From: an uncultured Pseudomonadota bacterium
Lineage (GTDB): Bacteria > Pseudomonadota > Alphaproteobacteria > RF32 > CAG-239
Length of the DNA stretch: 54,496 nucleotides
NCBI GenBank assembly: GCA_902494875.1
Contig: CABUUO010000009.1
Location: 1-54,496, forward strand
Direction: 5' to 3'
Shown here: positions 26,490-36,447 of the stretch, in pieces
Position numbering within the stretch: position 1 is the stretch's first letter
Layout: the number at the start of each line of letters is the position of its first letter
Translations under genes and position numbers: made by a program
The notes under the pieces: model-generated
Seen by the model: the letters and a program-made list of their open reading frames with translations, nothing else
Told to the model about the DNA's origin: nothing
Databases searched by the model: none

Positions 26490-29400
26490 TTACTCGGCAG
26501 GAGTTTCCTCTGCGGCATGATGTTCAAGCTGAGCCTGTTCGGCTTCTTCTTTAAGCGCCTGAATCTCTTTGTCGTTCTGTGCGGCAACTTTACGCAGCGC
26601 GCGCAGAACCGTACCGGTACCGGCCGGGATCAAACGACCGACGATAACGTTTTCTTTCAGACCGCTCAACTTATCAACCTTACCTTCAACGGCAGCTTCG
26701 GTCAGAACGCGGGTCGTTTCCTGGAACGAAGCGGCTGAGATGAACGACTTGGTCTGCAGAGAAGCCTTGGTAATACCAAGCAGGATCGGATCGGCTTCTG
26801 CCGGATTCTCGCCGTTGGCAATCACTTTGGCGTTTTCCGCTTCAAAGACATCGCGGTCAACCTGTTCGCCAACCAGGAAGGTGGTATCGCCGGGAGCGGT
26901 GATTTCGACCTTGCGCAACATTTGCGAAACGATAACTTCAATGTGTTTGTCGTTAATCTTCACACCTTGCAGGCGGTAAACGTCCTGAACTTCCTTAACC
27001 AAATATTCGGCCAGTTTTTCTACGCCGAGAACACGCAGAATATCATGCGGCGCAGGAATACCTTCTACCAGCATATCGCCTTTCTTGACAATATCGCCGT
27101 CCTGAACCACCAGGTGACGTCCCTTCGGAATCAGATATTCAATCGGATTTCCTTTTTTCGGAACCACGCTGATGCGCTGTTTGGCTTTATAGTCCTTACC
27201 GAACTCAACCATACCGTCAATATCGGAAATGATTGCCTGATCTTTTGGACGACGGGCCTCGAACAGCTCGGCCACACGCGGCAGACCACCGGTAATATCT
27301 TTGGTTTTGGAGCTTTCTCTCGGAATACGGGCCAAAACGTCGCCGATCTCGATTTCCTGACCGTTGTCAACCGACAAAATGGCGTCAACCGACAGATAGT
27401 AACGAACTTCCTTACCGCTGTCATAGGTAACCGGTTTGCCTTTGGCGTCTTTCAGGATAATGCTCGGTTTCAAACCGGCATTGGCTGCGCTTGAACGCCA
27501 GTCAATAACTGTCTTGGAAGTAATACCGGTCGTCTCGTCAACAGATTCCTTAACCGAAATATTATTGATAAGGTCAACCAGTTCAACCTTACCAGCTTTT
27601 TCGGAAATGACCGGAACCGTAAACGGATCCCACTCGGCAACTTTCTGACCTTTCTTGACTTTCTCGCCTTCCTTAACCAGAAGTTTGGTACCGTAAGGAA
27701 CATGGTGGCGTGATTTTTCGCGGCCCTGCGCATCGACAATCACGATTTCGCAGTTGCGGGAAAGGATAATGCCGTTGCCTTCCTTGTTATAAACCAAATG
27801 TTGATTTTCCAGATTCATTACGCCGGCAAACGGAACTTCAACCGAAGCCTGTTCTGCGCCCTTCTGAGCGGCACCGCCGATGTGGAAAGTTCTCATGGTC
27901 AGCTGTGTACCAGGTTCGCCGATGGACTGAGCAGCAATAACGCCGACCGCCTCGCCGATATTAACCGGCGTACCGCGGGCCAGGTCACGACCGTAGCAGG
28001 CCGCGCAGACGCCGTCTTTGGTTTCGCAGGTCAGAACCGAACGGATCTTAACCTGTTCAACGCCGGCCTTTTCAACCGCTTCAACGTCGTTTTCGTCAAC
28101 CAGTTTGCCTTTGGGCAGAATCAGTTCGCCCGTTTCCGGATGAACGACATCTTCCTGAATGGTACGTCCGAGGATTCTCTCGCCGATGGAAACGATAACG
28201 TTGCCGCCGTCAACCACCGGACGAACGATAATGCCTCTTTCAGTTCCGCAATCGGTCTCGGTAATAACCACATCCTGAGCCACGTCGACCAGACGGCGGG
28301 TCAGATAACCGGAGTTAGCGGTTTTCAGAGCCGTATCGGCCAGACCCTTACGGGCACCGTGGGTAGAGTTAAAATACTCAAGCACGGTCAGACCTTCTTT
28401 AAAGTTTGAAATAATCGGCTGTTCGATAATCTCGCCGGACGGCTTGGCCATCAAACCGCGCATACCGGCCAGCTGGCGCATTTGGGCGGCAGAACCGCGG
28501 GCACCGGAATGAGCCATCATATAAACGGAGTTGATGTAGCCGTGTTCAGTCTTTGAAATGTTTTTCATCATTTCATCGGCAATCTTATCGGTACAGGCAG
28601 CCCAGATATCGACGACTTTGTTATATTTCTCGCCTTTGGTGATCAAACCGTTCTGATACTGCTGTTCAAACTCTTTAACCTGTTTTTCGGTTTCGGCAAT
28701 CAATTCCTTCTTGGCGTCCGGAACGATCAAATCGTCCTTGCCGAAAGAAATGCCGGCCTTGCAGGCGTTGGTGAAACCAAGGGTCATAATCTTGTCGACA
28801 AACAGACAGGTCTCTTTCTGTCCGCAGTGACGATAGACAATGTCAATGATTTCGCCGATTTCTTTCTTCTTAACCAAGCGGTTGACCAAAGAGAACGGAA
28901 CATTCTTATGTTTCGGCAGAATCTGCGAAACCAGAATGCGACCCGGTGTCGTTTCAACAATACCGGTTTTGATCTCACCGTCATCAGTTACATATTCCAT
29001 ACGGCATTTGATTTTGGCATGCAAATCAACCGTTTTGGCATACAAAGCCATCTCGACTTCGTCCGTATCGGCAAAAACCGAACCTTCACCGGTTAAGCCT
29101 TCCGCTTCATAAGTCAGGTAGTATATACCCAGAACCATGTCTTGGGAAGGAACGATAATCGGCTTGCCCGATGCCGGAGACAAAATGTTGTTGGTAGACA
29201 TCATCAAAACGCGGGCTTCCAACTGCGCTTCAACCGACAACGGAACGTGGACCGCCATTTGGTCGCCGTCGAAGTCGGCGTTGAACGCGGTACAAACCAG
29301 CGGATGCAGGTGAATGGCCTTGCCTTCAACCAATACCGGCTCAAAAGCCTGAATACCAAGTCTGTGCAAGGTCGGCGCACGGTTCAGCATAACCGGATGC

Positions 29401-30656
29401 TCGCGGATAACTTCTTCCAGAATATCCCAGACTTCCGGACGTTCTTTTTCAACCATTCTCTTGGCGGCCTTAATGGTCGTCGCATGACCGTACAGTTCCA
29501 GTTTGGCATAGACGAAAGGCTTAAACAGTTCCAGAGCCATTTTCTTCGGCAGACCGCACTGGTGCAGCTTGAGTTCCGGACCGACCGTAATAACCGAACG
29601 GCCGGAATAGTCAACGCGTTTACCCAAAAGGTTCTGACGGAAACGTCCCTGCTTTCCTTTGAGCATATCTGACAAAGACTTCAGCGGACGCTTGTTGGTG
29701 CCGGTGATGGCACGGGCGCGACGGCCGTTGTCAAACAGGGCGTCAACGGATTCCTGCAACATTCTCTTTTCGTTGCGGATAATGATATCCGGCGCATGAA
29801 GTTCCATCAGTCTCTTCAAACGGTTGTTACGATTGATAACGCGGCGGTACAAATCGTTCAGATCTGAGGTCGCAAAGCGGCCGCCGTCCAACGGAACCAA
29901 CGGACGCAGCTCAGGCGGAATAACCGGCAAAACCGTCAAAATCATCCATTCCGGTTTGGTGTTTGATTCAATGAAAGCTTCAATGATTTTCAAACGTTTA
30001 ACCAGTTTCTTACGCTTGGCTTCCGAAGCGTTGTCTTTAAGTTCGGCACGAATGGCGTCTCTTTCGGCTTCCAGATCAATGGCGGCCAAAATCTCTTTAA
30101 GTGCCTCGGCACCGATGCCGGCACGGAAAGAATCTTCGCCGTATTCGTCAACGGCTTCCTGATACTGTTCTTCGCTCAAAAGCTCGTTGACCGACAACGG
30201 GGTCAGACCCGGTTCAATCACGATATAGCTTTCAAAATACAGAACGCGTTCCAAAGCCTTCATCGGAATATCCGTCAGCATTGAAATTCTGCTCGGCAGA
30301 GACTTCAGGAACCAGATATGAGCAACCGGAGCAGCCAGCTCAATATGGCCCATTCTCTCGCGGCGGACTTTGGAGAGCGTGACCTCGACGCCGCACTTCT
30401 CGCAGACGACGCCGCGGTATTTCATTCTCTTATATTTGCCGCACAAGCACTCATAGTCTTTAACCGGTCCGAAAATACGGGCGCAGAACAGACCGTCGCG
30501 CTCAGGTTTGAACGTACGATAGTTAATGGTTTCCGGTTTTTTGACTTCACCGTAAGACCAAGAACGAATTTGTTCAGGAGAGGCAATAGAGATTTTAATC
30601 TGGTCAAAAGATTCGCCAGAAACCTGCTGACCGAAATATTTCATTATATCATTCAT
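26490..30656 (-). CDS. rpoC: DNA-directed RNA polymerase subunit beta'
   Basis: 1388 residues. Beta' carries the catalytic magnesium site of RNA polymerase. The N-terminal zinc finger (CLCGKYKRMKYRG...CEKCG) is near residues 70-90, the catalytic NADFDGDQM near residue 458, and the lid region KQGRFRQNLLGKRVDYSGRS before it. The C-terminus is glutamate/alanine-rich (AEQAQLEHHAAEETPAE). It begins 20 bp after rpoB and the two form one transcript. Nothing appears broken. Confidence 0.99.
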   Translation of the reverse strand: MNDIMKYFGQQVSGESFDQIKISIASPEQIRSWSYGEVKKPETINYRTFKPERDGLFCARIFGPVKDYECLCGKYKRMKYRGVVCEKCGVEVTLSKVRRERMGHIELAAPVAHIWFLKSLPSRISMLTDIPMKALERVLYFESYIVIEPGLTPLSVNELLSEEQYQEAVDEYGEDSFRAGIGAEALKEILAAIDLEAERDAIRAELKDNASEAKRKKLVKRLKIIEAFIESNTKPEWMILTVLPVIPPELRPLVPLDGGRFATSDLNDLYRRVINRNNRLKRLMELHAPDIIIRNEKRMLQESVDALFDNGRRARAITGTNKRPLKSLSDMLKGKQGRFRQNLLGKRVDYSGRSVITVGPELKLHQCGLPKKMALELFKPFVYAKLELYGHATTIKAAKRMVEKERPEVWDILEEVIREHPVMLNRAPTLHRLGIQAFEPVLVEGKAIHLHPLVCTAFNADFDGDQMAVHVPLSVEAQLEARVLMMSTNNILSPASGKPIIVPSQDMVLGIYYLTYEAEGLTGEGSVFADTDEVEMALYAKTVDLHAKIKCRMEYVTDDGEIKTGIVETTPGRILVSQILPKHKNVPFSLVNRLVKKKEIGEIIDIVYRHCGQKETCLFVDKIMTLGFTNACKAGISFGKDDLIVPDAKKELIAETEKQVKEFEQQYQNGLITKGEKYNKVVDIWAACTDKIADEMMKNISKTEHGYINSVYMMAHSGARGSAAQMRQLAGMRGLMAKPSGEIIEQPIISNFKEGLTVLEYFNSTHGARKGLADTALKTANSGYLTRRLVDVAQDVVITETDCGTERGIIVRPVVDGGNVIVSIGERILGRTIQEDVVHPETGELILPKGKLVDENDVEAVEKAGVEQVKIRSVLTCETKDGVCAACYGRDLARGTPVNIGEAVGVIAAQSIGEPGTQLTMRTFHIGGAAQKGAEQASVEVPFAGVMNLENQHLVYNKEGNGIILSRNCEIVIVDAQGREKSRHHVPYGTKLLVKEGEKVKKGQKVAEWDPFTVPVISEKAGKVELVDLINNISVKESVDETTGITSKTVIDWRSSAANAGLKPSIILKDAKGKPVTYDSGKEVRYYLSVDAILSVDNGQEIEIGDVLARIPRESSKTKDITGGLPRVAELFEARRPKDQAIISDIDGMVEFGKDYKAKQRISVVPKKGNPIEYLIPKGRHLVVQDGDIVKKGDMLVEGIPAPHDILRVLGVEKLAEYLVKEVQDVYRLQGVKINDKHIEVIVSQMLRKVEITAPGDTTFLVGEQVDRDVFEAENAKVIANGENPAEADPILLGITKASLQTKSFISAASFQETTRVLTEAAVEGKVDKLSGLKENVIVGRLIPAGTGTVLRALRKVAAQNDKEIQALKEEAEQAQLEHHAAEETPAE

Positions 30657-30676
30657 TTATATCTTACTCCTTTACC

Positions 30677-33600
30677 TTAAACTTCTTCGTTCAACAATTC
30701 GACGTTCAAGCACAGAGATTTGATTTCCTTAACCAAAACGTTAAAGGACTCAGGAATTCCGGCTTCAAATCCGTCATCACCGCGAACGATTGCTTCGTAA
30801 ACTTTGGTACGGCCGTTAACGTCGTCGGATTTAACCGTCAACATTTCTTGCAGCGTATAGGCAGCGCCGTAAGCCTGCAGAGCCCATACCTCCATCTCGC
30901 CGAAGCGCTGACCGCCGAACTGAGCCTTACCGCCCAGAGGCTGCTGGGTAACCAGACTGTACGGACCAACGGAACGAGCGTGCATTTTCTCGTCGACAAT
31001 GTGGTGAAGTTTAAGCATATAGATGATACCAACCGTAACCTTACGGTCAAATTTTTCACCGGTACGGCCATCATACAGGTCAATCTGACCCGAAGTCGGC
31101 AAACCGGCCAGAGACAGCATCGAATTGATGTCATCGCCTGATGCGCCGTCAAATACCGGAGTAGCCATCGGCACACCGCGTTTCAGGTTGGAAATCATCT
31201 CTTCCAACTCAGGCTCGCTCAAGGATTTAATGTCTTCCTTATACTGTTTCTCACCGTAAACGGCTTTCAGTTCGTCATTAAGTTCCTTGATAGACTTTTC
31301 GCCTCTCTTGTACTGTTCCATCATCTCGTTGAGTTTTTCGCCGAGAGCTTTCGCAGCCCAGCCGAGGTGGGTTTCCAAAATTTGTCCCACGTTCATACGG
31401 GACGGAACGCCAAGCGGGTTGAGCACGATGTCAACCGGGGTACCGTCTTCCATATAGGGCATATCCTGCAACGGCAGCACGCGGGAAATCGTACCTTTGT
31501 TACCGTGGCGTCCGGCAATTTTATCACCGGTTTGGATCTTACGTTTGGTAGCTATGAAGACTTTAACCATCTTCAAAACGCCCGGCAGCAGATCATCGCC
31601 GCGCTGAACTTTCTCAACCTTGTTGTCGAAATGCTTTTGAATCTTTTCGATACGGGCGTCAAAAGCGGCAACCAATTCTTCAATCTTGGACATGACGTCT
31701 TCGTCTTTAACGACAATCTTACGCCACTGCGAAGAAGGAACGGAATCCAAAACATCGGCCGTCAAAGTCGTGTTCTTGGAAATGCCTTTCGGCGCGTCAA
31801 CCACAACATGGCCAAGCAGCATGGATTTCAGACGGTGCTCAAAGCTGGTGCGGATAATGTTGATTTCATCATCGCGGTCTTTGGCCAGAGCTGAAATTTC
31901 TTCCTGCTCAATGGACAAAGCGCGTTCGTCTTTCTCAACGCCGCGGCGGGAGAAGACGTGAACGTCAACCACAATACCCTCAATACCCGGCTGAACGCGC
32001 AGAGAAGTATCGCGGACGTCGCTGGCTTTTTCACCGAAGATGGCGCGCAGCAGTTTTTCTTCCGGCGTAACCGGAGATTCGCCCTTCGGCGTAACCTTAC
32101 CGACCAGAATGTCGCCGGCCTTAACCTCGGCGCCGATATAAACGATACCGGCTTCGTCAAGGTTGCGCAGAGCCTCTTCGCCGACGTTCGGAATATCGCG
32201 GGTGATTTCTTCCTGTCCGAGCTTGGTGTCGCGAGCCATAACTTCAAACTCTTCAATATGCAGAGAAGTGAAGACGTCATCGCGGGAAATACGCTCGGAA
32301 AGCAGAATAGCATCCTCATAGTTCAAACCGTTCCAGGGCATGAAAGCAACCAGAACGTTCTTGCCCAGAGCCAATTCGCCCATATCGGTGCAGGGACCGT
32401 CGGCCATAATGTCGCCGGCCTTAACCTTGTCGCCGACCTTAACCAGCGGAACCTGATTGATGCAGGTATTCTGGTTGGAGCGGCGGAATTTCTGCAGCTT
32501 ATAAATATCAACGCCGGCATCGGTTACGTTCTCGCCTTCGGAGGTAACCACAATGCGGGTTGCGTCAACCTGAGAAACGACGCCGTCGCGCTTGGCAACC
32601 ACGGTAGCGCCTGAATCTTTGGCCACAGTGCCTTCAACGCCGGTACCGACCAGCGGAGCTTCGGAACGAAGCAACGGAACAGCTTGACGCTGCATGTTTG
32701 CACCCATCAGCGCACGGTTCGCGTCATCGTTTTCCAGGAACGGAATCAATGCGGTAGCAACGGAAACCAGCTGTTTCGGCGATACATCGATAAAGTCGAT
32801 TTCCTCGGGTTTAGCAAATTCAAACTCACCGGCTTTGCGGCAGGCGATCAGATCATTTTCAAAATGTCCGTCTTCTTTAACCTTGGCATTAGCCTCGGCA
32901 ATTTTGAACTTGCCTTCCTCATTGGCAGACAGATAGACGACTTCTTTGGTAACCACGCCGTTGACAACCTTGCGGTACGGACATTCAATAAAACCGTATT
33001 TGTTAATGCGGGCATAGGTTGACAAGGAGTTGATCAGACCGATGTTCGGACCTTCAGGCGTTTCAATCGGGCAGATACGTCCGTAATGGGTCGGATGTAC
33101 GTCTCGGACTTCAAATCCGGCACGCTCGCGACTCAAACCGCCGGGGCCCAATGCGGACAAACGGCGTTTGTGCGTAATTTCCGACAGCGGGTTGTTCTGA
33201 TCCATAAACTGAGACAACTGAGAAGAACCGAAGAACTCGCGAATGACCGAAGCAATCGGCTTGGCGTTGACCAAGTCCTGCGGTTTGACATTGTTCAAAA
33301 CCTCAGAGGACATTCTTTCGCGAATGGCTCTTTCCATACGCAGCAGACCCATGCGATACTGATTTTCCATCAGCTCGCCGACCGAACGTACGCGACGGTT
33401 GCCGAGATGGTCAATATCATCAACTTCGCCTTTGCCGTCACGGAGCTCGACCAAACGTTTGACAATGCGCAGAATATCGTCTTTGCGCAGAACGCGGTAG
33501 GTATCCGGCGCCTCGTCAAAGGAAATGTCGAGAGCAACATTCATCTTTACGCGTCCGACCGAAGACAGGTCGTAACGCTCGTTGTCAAAGAACAAGCCGT

Positions 33601-34849
33601 TAAACAACTGGTCAGCCGTTTCATATGTAGGAGGTTCGCCCGGGCGCATAACGCGGTAGATATCAAGCAAAGCCTCTTCACGGCAGGAGTTTTTATCGGA
33701 AACCAATGTGTTTCTGATATAAGGTCCGACGTTAACGCCGTCAATAAACAGGGTCTTTACTTCATTGATTTTGGCTTTGGCAATTTTTTCCAAAACCTCT
33801 TCGGTAATTTCGTCGGCCGCTTCGGCAATGATTTCGCCGGTCTTGGCTTCAACTACGTTTGCAGCCAGAAACTTGCCGAGCAACTGGTCGCCGGCAACCT
33901 TATAAAATTCAAGGCCGGCTTCCGCCAGTTTTTGAGCCGAACGAGGAGTCAGTTTTTTACCCTGTTCCAGAACCACTTCGCCGGATTTGGCATCAACCAG
34001 ATCAAAGTCAAATTTAACGCCCTTCATGCGGGAAGGCTCAAATTTGACCTTCCATGCTTTCTTATCGGCAATATAGGTGTCAACATCATAAAAGTAAGAA
34101 AGAATTTCTTCTTTATCCATACCTTTAATTTCGGCCGGGTCAATTTTCTTGCCTTCTTTGGCCAGTTTGGCAATTTTTTCTTCGGTTTCCTTAGAATACA
34201 AAGAATACAAAACCGAAGTAACCGGCAGCTTGCGGCGGCGGTCGATACGGGCATAAATCAGATCTTTGGCATCAAACTCAAAGTCCAGCCAGGAACCGCG
34301 GTAAGGAATAATGCGGGCGGCAAACAGATATTTACCCGAAGCAACAGTTTTGCCTTTATCGTGGTCAAAGAACACGCCCGGAGATCTGTGCATCTGCGAA
34401 ACGACGACACGCTCGGTACCGTTGCAGATGAAAGTGCCTTTGTCCGTCATCAGCGGAATGTCGCCCATATAAACGTCCTGTTCCTTAATATCGTGGATGG
34501 ACTTGGCGCCGGTGGCCTCATCGGTATCCCAAACGACTAAGCGCAGGGTAGCCTTAACCGGAGCGGCATAAGTCATGTCGCGTTTGATACATTCGTCAAC
34601 ATCATATTTCGGCTCTTCGAGTTCATATTTTACAAACTCCAGTTCGCCGTTTCCGGAAAAGTCTTTAATGGGGAAAATTGATTTGAAAACTTCTTCCAAA
34701 CCGAACTCACAAGGCTCGGAGCCCGGGGCTTGGATAAAGCTGTCATAAGAACCTTTTTGAATTTCGATTAAGCTCGGCATATCTGCAACAGCATCGATTC
34801 TGCCAAAACTTCTTCTTACACGTTTTTTGCTCGTATAAGATTTCAACAT
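30677..34849 (-). CDS. rpoB: DNA-directed RNA polymerase subunit beta
   Basis: 1390 residues. Beta forms the other half of the polymerase cleft. The rifampicin region FGSSQLSQFMDQNN..THKRRLSALGPGGL carries the sensitive residues at the usual S, D, H and S positions. GANMQRQAVPLL and the C-terminal LCLNVELLNEE are present. In most bacteria rpoB follows rplL directly; here 1.7 kb containing two lipoprotein genes and a terminator separates them, and a separate promoter with a GANTC site in its spacer is predicted at 35026-35052. Confidence 0.99.
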   Translation of the reverse strand: MLKSYTSKKRVRRSFGRIDAVADMPSLIEIQKGSYDSFIQAPGSEPCEFGLEEVFKSIFPIKDFSGNGELEFVKYELEEPKYDVDECIKRDMTYAAPVKATLRLVVWDTDEATGAKSIHDIKEQDVYMGDIPLMTDKGTFICNGTERVVVSQMHRSPGVFFDHDKGKTVASGKYLFAARIIPYRGSWLDFEFDAKDLIYARIDRRRKLPVTSVLYSLYSKETEEKIAKLAKEGKKIDPAEIKGMDKEEILSYFYDVDTYIADKKAWKVKFEPSRMKGVKFDFDLVDAKSGEVVLEQGKKLTPRSAQKLAEAGLEFYKVAGDQLLGKFLAANVVEAKTGEIIAEAADEITEEVLEKIAKAKINEVKTLFIDGVNVGPYIRNTLVSDKNSCREEALLDIYRVMRPGEPPTYETADQLFNGLFFDNERYDLSSVGRVKMNVALDISFDEAPDTYRVLRKDDILRIVKRLVELRDGKGEVDDIDHLGNRRVRSVGELMENQYRMGLLRMERAIRERMSSEVLNNVKPQDLVNAKPIASVIREFFGSSQLSQFMDQNNPLSEITHKRRLSALGPGGLSRERAGFEVRDVHPTHYGRICPIETPEGPNIGLINSLSTYARINKYGFIECPYRKVVNGVVTKEVVYLSANEEGKFKIAEANAKVKEDGHFENDLIACRKAGEFEFAKPEEIDFIDVSPKQLVSVATALIPFLENDDANRALMGANMQRQAVPLLRSEAPLVGTGVEGTVAKDSGATVVAKRDGVVSQVDATRIVVTSEGENVTDAGVDIYKLQKFRRSNQNTCINQVPLVKVGDKVKAGDIMADGPCTDMGELALGKNVLVAFMPWNGLNYEDAILLSERISRDDVFTSLHIEEFEVMARDTKLGQEEITRDIPNVGEEALRNLDEAGIVYIGAEVKAGDILVGKVTPKGESPVTPEEKLLRAIFGEKASDVRDTSLRVQPGIEGIVVDVHVFSRRGVEKDERALSIEQEEISALAKDRDDEINIIRTSFEHRLKSMLLGHVVVDAPKGISKNTTLTADVLDSVPSSQWRKIVVKDEDVMSKIEELVAAFDARIEKIQKHFDNKVEKVQRGDDLLPGVLKMVKVFIATKRKIQTGDKIAGRHGNKGTISRVLPLQDMPYMEDGTPVDIVLNPLGVPSRMNVGQILETHLGWAAKALGEKLNEMMEQYKRGEKSIKELNDELKAVYGEKQYKEDIKSLSEPELEEMISNLKRGVPMATPVFDGASGDDINSMLSLAGLPTSGQIDLYDGRTGEKFDRKVTVGIIYMLKLHHIVDEKMHARSVGPYSLVTQQPLGGKAQFGGQRFGEMEVWALQAYGAAYTLQEMLTVKSDDVNGRTKVYEAIVRGDDGFEAGIPESFNVLVKEIKSLCLNVELLNEEV

Positions 34850-35221
34850 TGTGCTTTTATCCTTAGGTTATGATTCTGCGACAATACCAGCGGAACAAAC
34901 CGCATCCCGACCGCAGAAGGTTATGTAAAAAAATCGATTTTTAGGGATGTGAAACGCGCCAAACCCTCGAATGAAAATTCACTTGAACGCGATTCGCAAA
35001 ATAATAAATTCTAAATTCGTCTACTTTTATACCCTTGAGTCTAAAATTGCAACAATTATTCGCTTATCCGAGTCAAGAATTTTATCTTTTTTACACAACA
35101 AAATTTTTCAAAAGAGTCTAAAAGACTCACTTTCCGCTTTTAGGCGATTCGTTTTCCGATTCGAAACCCCGCCCTTGCCAAAAGCAACCATTTTTGTCGA
35201 AGAACTCACAAAATTTCTAAT
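34850..35221. other. GANTC-rich region upstream of rpoB
   Basis: No credible gene. Eight GANTC sites occur at 34872, 34991, 35037, 35070, 35114, 35124, 35146 and 35158; two of them form a small inverted repeat (GAGTCTAAAAGACTC, 35114-35128). A frame open on the plus strand (34971-35282) has skewed, low-complexity content and no ribosome binding site, so I leave it out. Confidence 0.65.
35026..35055 (-). promoter_or_regulatory. Predicted rpoBC promoter with GANTC in the spacer
   Basis: On the minus strand TATAAA (35026-35031) is preceded by TTGCAA (35047-35052, 15-bp spacer) or the overlapping TTGTTG (35050-35055, 18-bp spacer). A GANTC site at 35037-35041 sits between the two hexamers. The leader to rpoB would be about 170 bases. 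Confidence 0.5.
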
Positions 35222-35261
35222 AAAAAATAGAGATGGCATGATCACAATCTCTATTTTTATC
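35220..35261 (-). terminator. Terminator after the lipoprotein pair
   Basis: A perfect 12-bp inverted repeat, AAAAATAGAGAT and ATCTCTATTTTT (35224-35259), with a short loop. It ends the minus-strand lipoprotein operon before the rpoB promoter region. Confidence 0.8.
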
Positions 35262-35295
35262 CTTCTCAATTTTTCATTTTAGAGTAAAATATATA

Positions 35296-35601
35296 TTATT
35301 GATAAGCACAACAATCATTACCCCTATATGACCATCTTTCAACTTTACCATCTTTAATCATATATTGCGTTGTACACCAATCTGTAAAACAGCCATATTG
35401 AGTACAATACGTATTGCTTTCCCTATATTCTAAAGAACGTTTTTCAGGGGTATCATATACAGATGTTGGATTTCCAATATGCTCAATTAATTCATTTTCA
35501 TCCATATCTAATCTTGAATTTAACAGATGCTTGTAATTAGCTTCCGTACAACAACTTGATAAAAACAACACCATTAAACTTAACGAAAATATAATTTTCA
35601 T
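35296..35601 (-). CDS. Small lipoprotein, SmpA/BamE-like
   Basis: 101 residues. A lipoprotein signal peptide ends in the lipobox LFLSSC, with a second cysteine after the modified one. The segment ELIEHIGNPTSVYDTPEKRSLEYRE resembles the SmpA/OmlA (BamE) fold, in which a helix and a GxP turn precede beta strands. Five further cysteines (YCTQYGCFTDWC, NDCC) suggest disulfides in the periplasm. It follows the 192-residue lipoprotein gene by 18 bp. AT-rich composition sets both genes apart from the flanking ribosomal genes. The true BamE of the organism is probably elsewhere. Confidence 0.7.
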   Translation of the reverse strand: MKIIFSLSLMVLFLSSCCTEANYKHLLNSRLDMDENELIEHIGNPTSVYDTPEKRSLEYRESNTYCTQYGCFTDWCTTQYMIKDGKVERWSYRGNDCCAYQ

Positions 35602-35619
35602 TTGATTATTTCCTTTTTC

Positions 35620-36198
35620 TTATCCATTAGTTAAATTATTTGCTAACTCAACCTCAGTTAATGAAGAAGCAATTATTCTATTTAATTCTACTTTCTCCAT
35701 CCCCGTTAAATTCATTAAAGCTTTCATATATTCAGGATTGCCAATTTTAATTTCAGCATAACTATATAATACATAATGCCGTATCCGAGAATCTTTGTTA
35801 AATTTTGCTTTTTCTGCAACATTCATTCCCTTTTTTTCCATGTTTATATAAATACCATCTTGAGAATATTTCCACATAGCATTTGTAGCAAAATCAGTTG
35901 TTGAAGATGTCGGATATATAAATAAAACATTCGCCCAAAACACAGGATTTAATTTTGATTTATTTTGCATTATCGTATCTTCGTAACCTTTAGCTTTTGC
36001 AACGATATTCATCGGCCCACTATGCCTATCTATTTCAACAACACAAGGGGTTTTATTACAAACTAACGCACCATCAGCATATATTTGAATTCTTTCTTTT
36101 ACATTGGAATCAAAAGTTATTGACTGAGATGAACTGCTGAACATTGTACAACAAGCAGATAAAAGTAAGACACTAAAAAATGGAATATATTTCATCAT
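35620..36198 (-). CDS. Lipoprotein with PEGA-like N-terminal segment
   Basis: 192 residues. Signal peptide with lipobox LLLSAC, two adjacent cysteines. Residues 30-75 (IQIYADGALVCNKTPCVVEID, then NIVAKAKGYED) look like a PEGA-type surface domain; the rest is helical and unassigned. AGGGG stands ten bases before the ATG. It is the first gene after a structured RNA leader (36231-36410) and co-transcribed with the SmpA-like lipoprotein. The block lies between rplL and rpoB and is visibly AT-rich, consistent with transfer. Confidence 0.7.
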   Translation of the reverse strand: MMKYIPFFSVLLLSACCTMFSSSSQSITFDSNVKERIQIYADGALVCNKTPCVVEIDRHSGPMNIVAKAKGYEDTIMQNKSKLNPVFWANVLFIYPTSSTTDFATNAMWKYSQDGIYINMEKKGMNVAEKAKFNKDSRIRHYVLYSYAEIKIGNPEYMKALMNLTGMEKVELNRIIASSLTEVELANNLTNG

Positions 36199-36230
36199 AT
36201 TAAAACACCCCTATATAGTTGCAAAAAAAC

Positions 36231-36410
36231 ACCACCTTGATGAGAGGTGGTAGGAAGTTGAAACCTATTAATGGTAATAGTGTAGCGTATTTGATATAAG
36301 TATATACCTTATTAACTACCTTCCTACCAAATAGGCAAAAAGGTAGTTTTACATCCGCCTTACGGACAACCATTAGAGGGTTTCAAACCTCACATCAGTA
36401 ATCAACTGAT
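36231..36410 (-). ncRNA. Candidate pseudoknotted cis-regulatory RNA, copy B
   Basis: On the minus strand, in order: a 5' hairpin ATCAGT/ACTGAT (36410-36394); a long closing helix made of GTTTGAAACC (36388-36379) with GGTTTCAAC (36265-36257) and TAATGG (36375-36370) with CCATTA (36274-36269); a pseudoknot pairing TGGTAGGAAG (36329-36320), inside that loop, with CTTCCTACCA (36257-36248), outside it; and a 3' hairpin CCACCT/AGGTGG (36250-36232) with loop CTCATCA. A T-run follows the last hairpin. Every helix has a different sequence but the same partner logic as copy A at 50565. It ends 32 bases before a lipoprotein ATG. Confidence 0.75.
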
Positions 36411-36418
36411 ACAAAATT

Positions 36419-36447
36419 AGGTTATTTCACAAATTTGTAAAAGTCAA
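36419..36447 (-). promoter_or_regulatory. Predicted promoter of RNA copy B and lipoprotein operon
   Basis: TTGACT (36442-36447) and TAACCT (36419-36424) on the minus strand, 17-bp spacer. Transcription would begin near 36412, at the edge of the first hairpin of the structured RNA. Confidence 0.45.

Noticed and set aside
33086..34540. Long plus-strand open frame opposite rpoB
   Set aside because: It is a mirror of the rpoB codon pattern, with Phe/Asn/Arg-rich content and no ribosome binding site.
30677..34849. Rifampicin-resistance change in rpoB
   Set aside because: The residues at the usual resistance positions are the sensitive ones.
34971..35282. Plus-strand open frame in the rpoB promoter region
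   Set aside because: Low-complexity translation, no ribosome binding site, and it overlaps the GANTC-rich promoter and the lipoprotein terminator.
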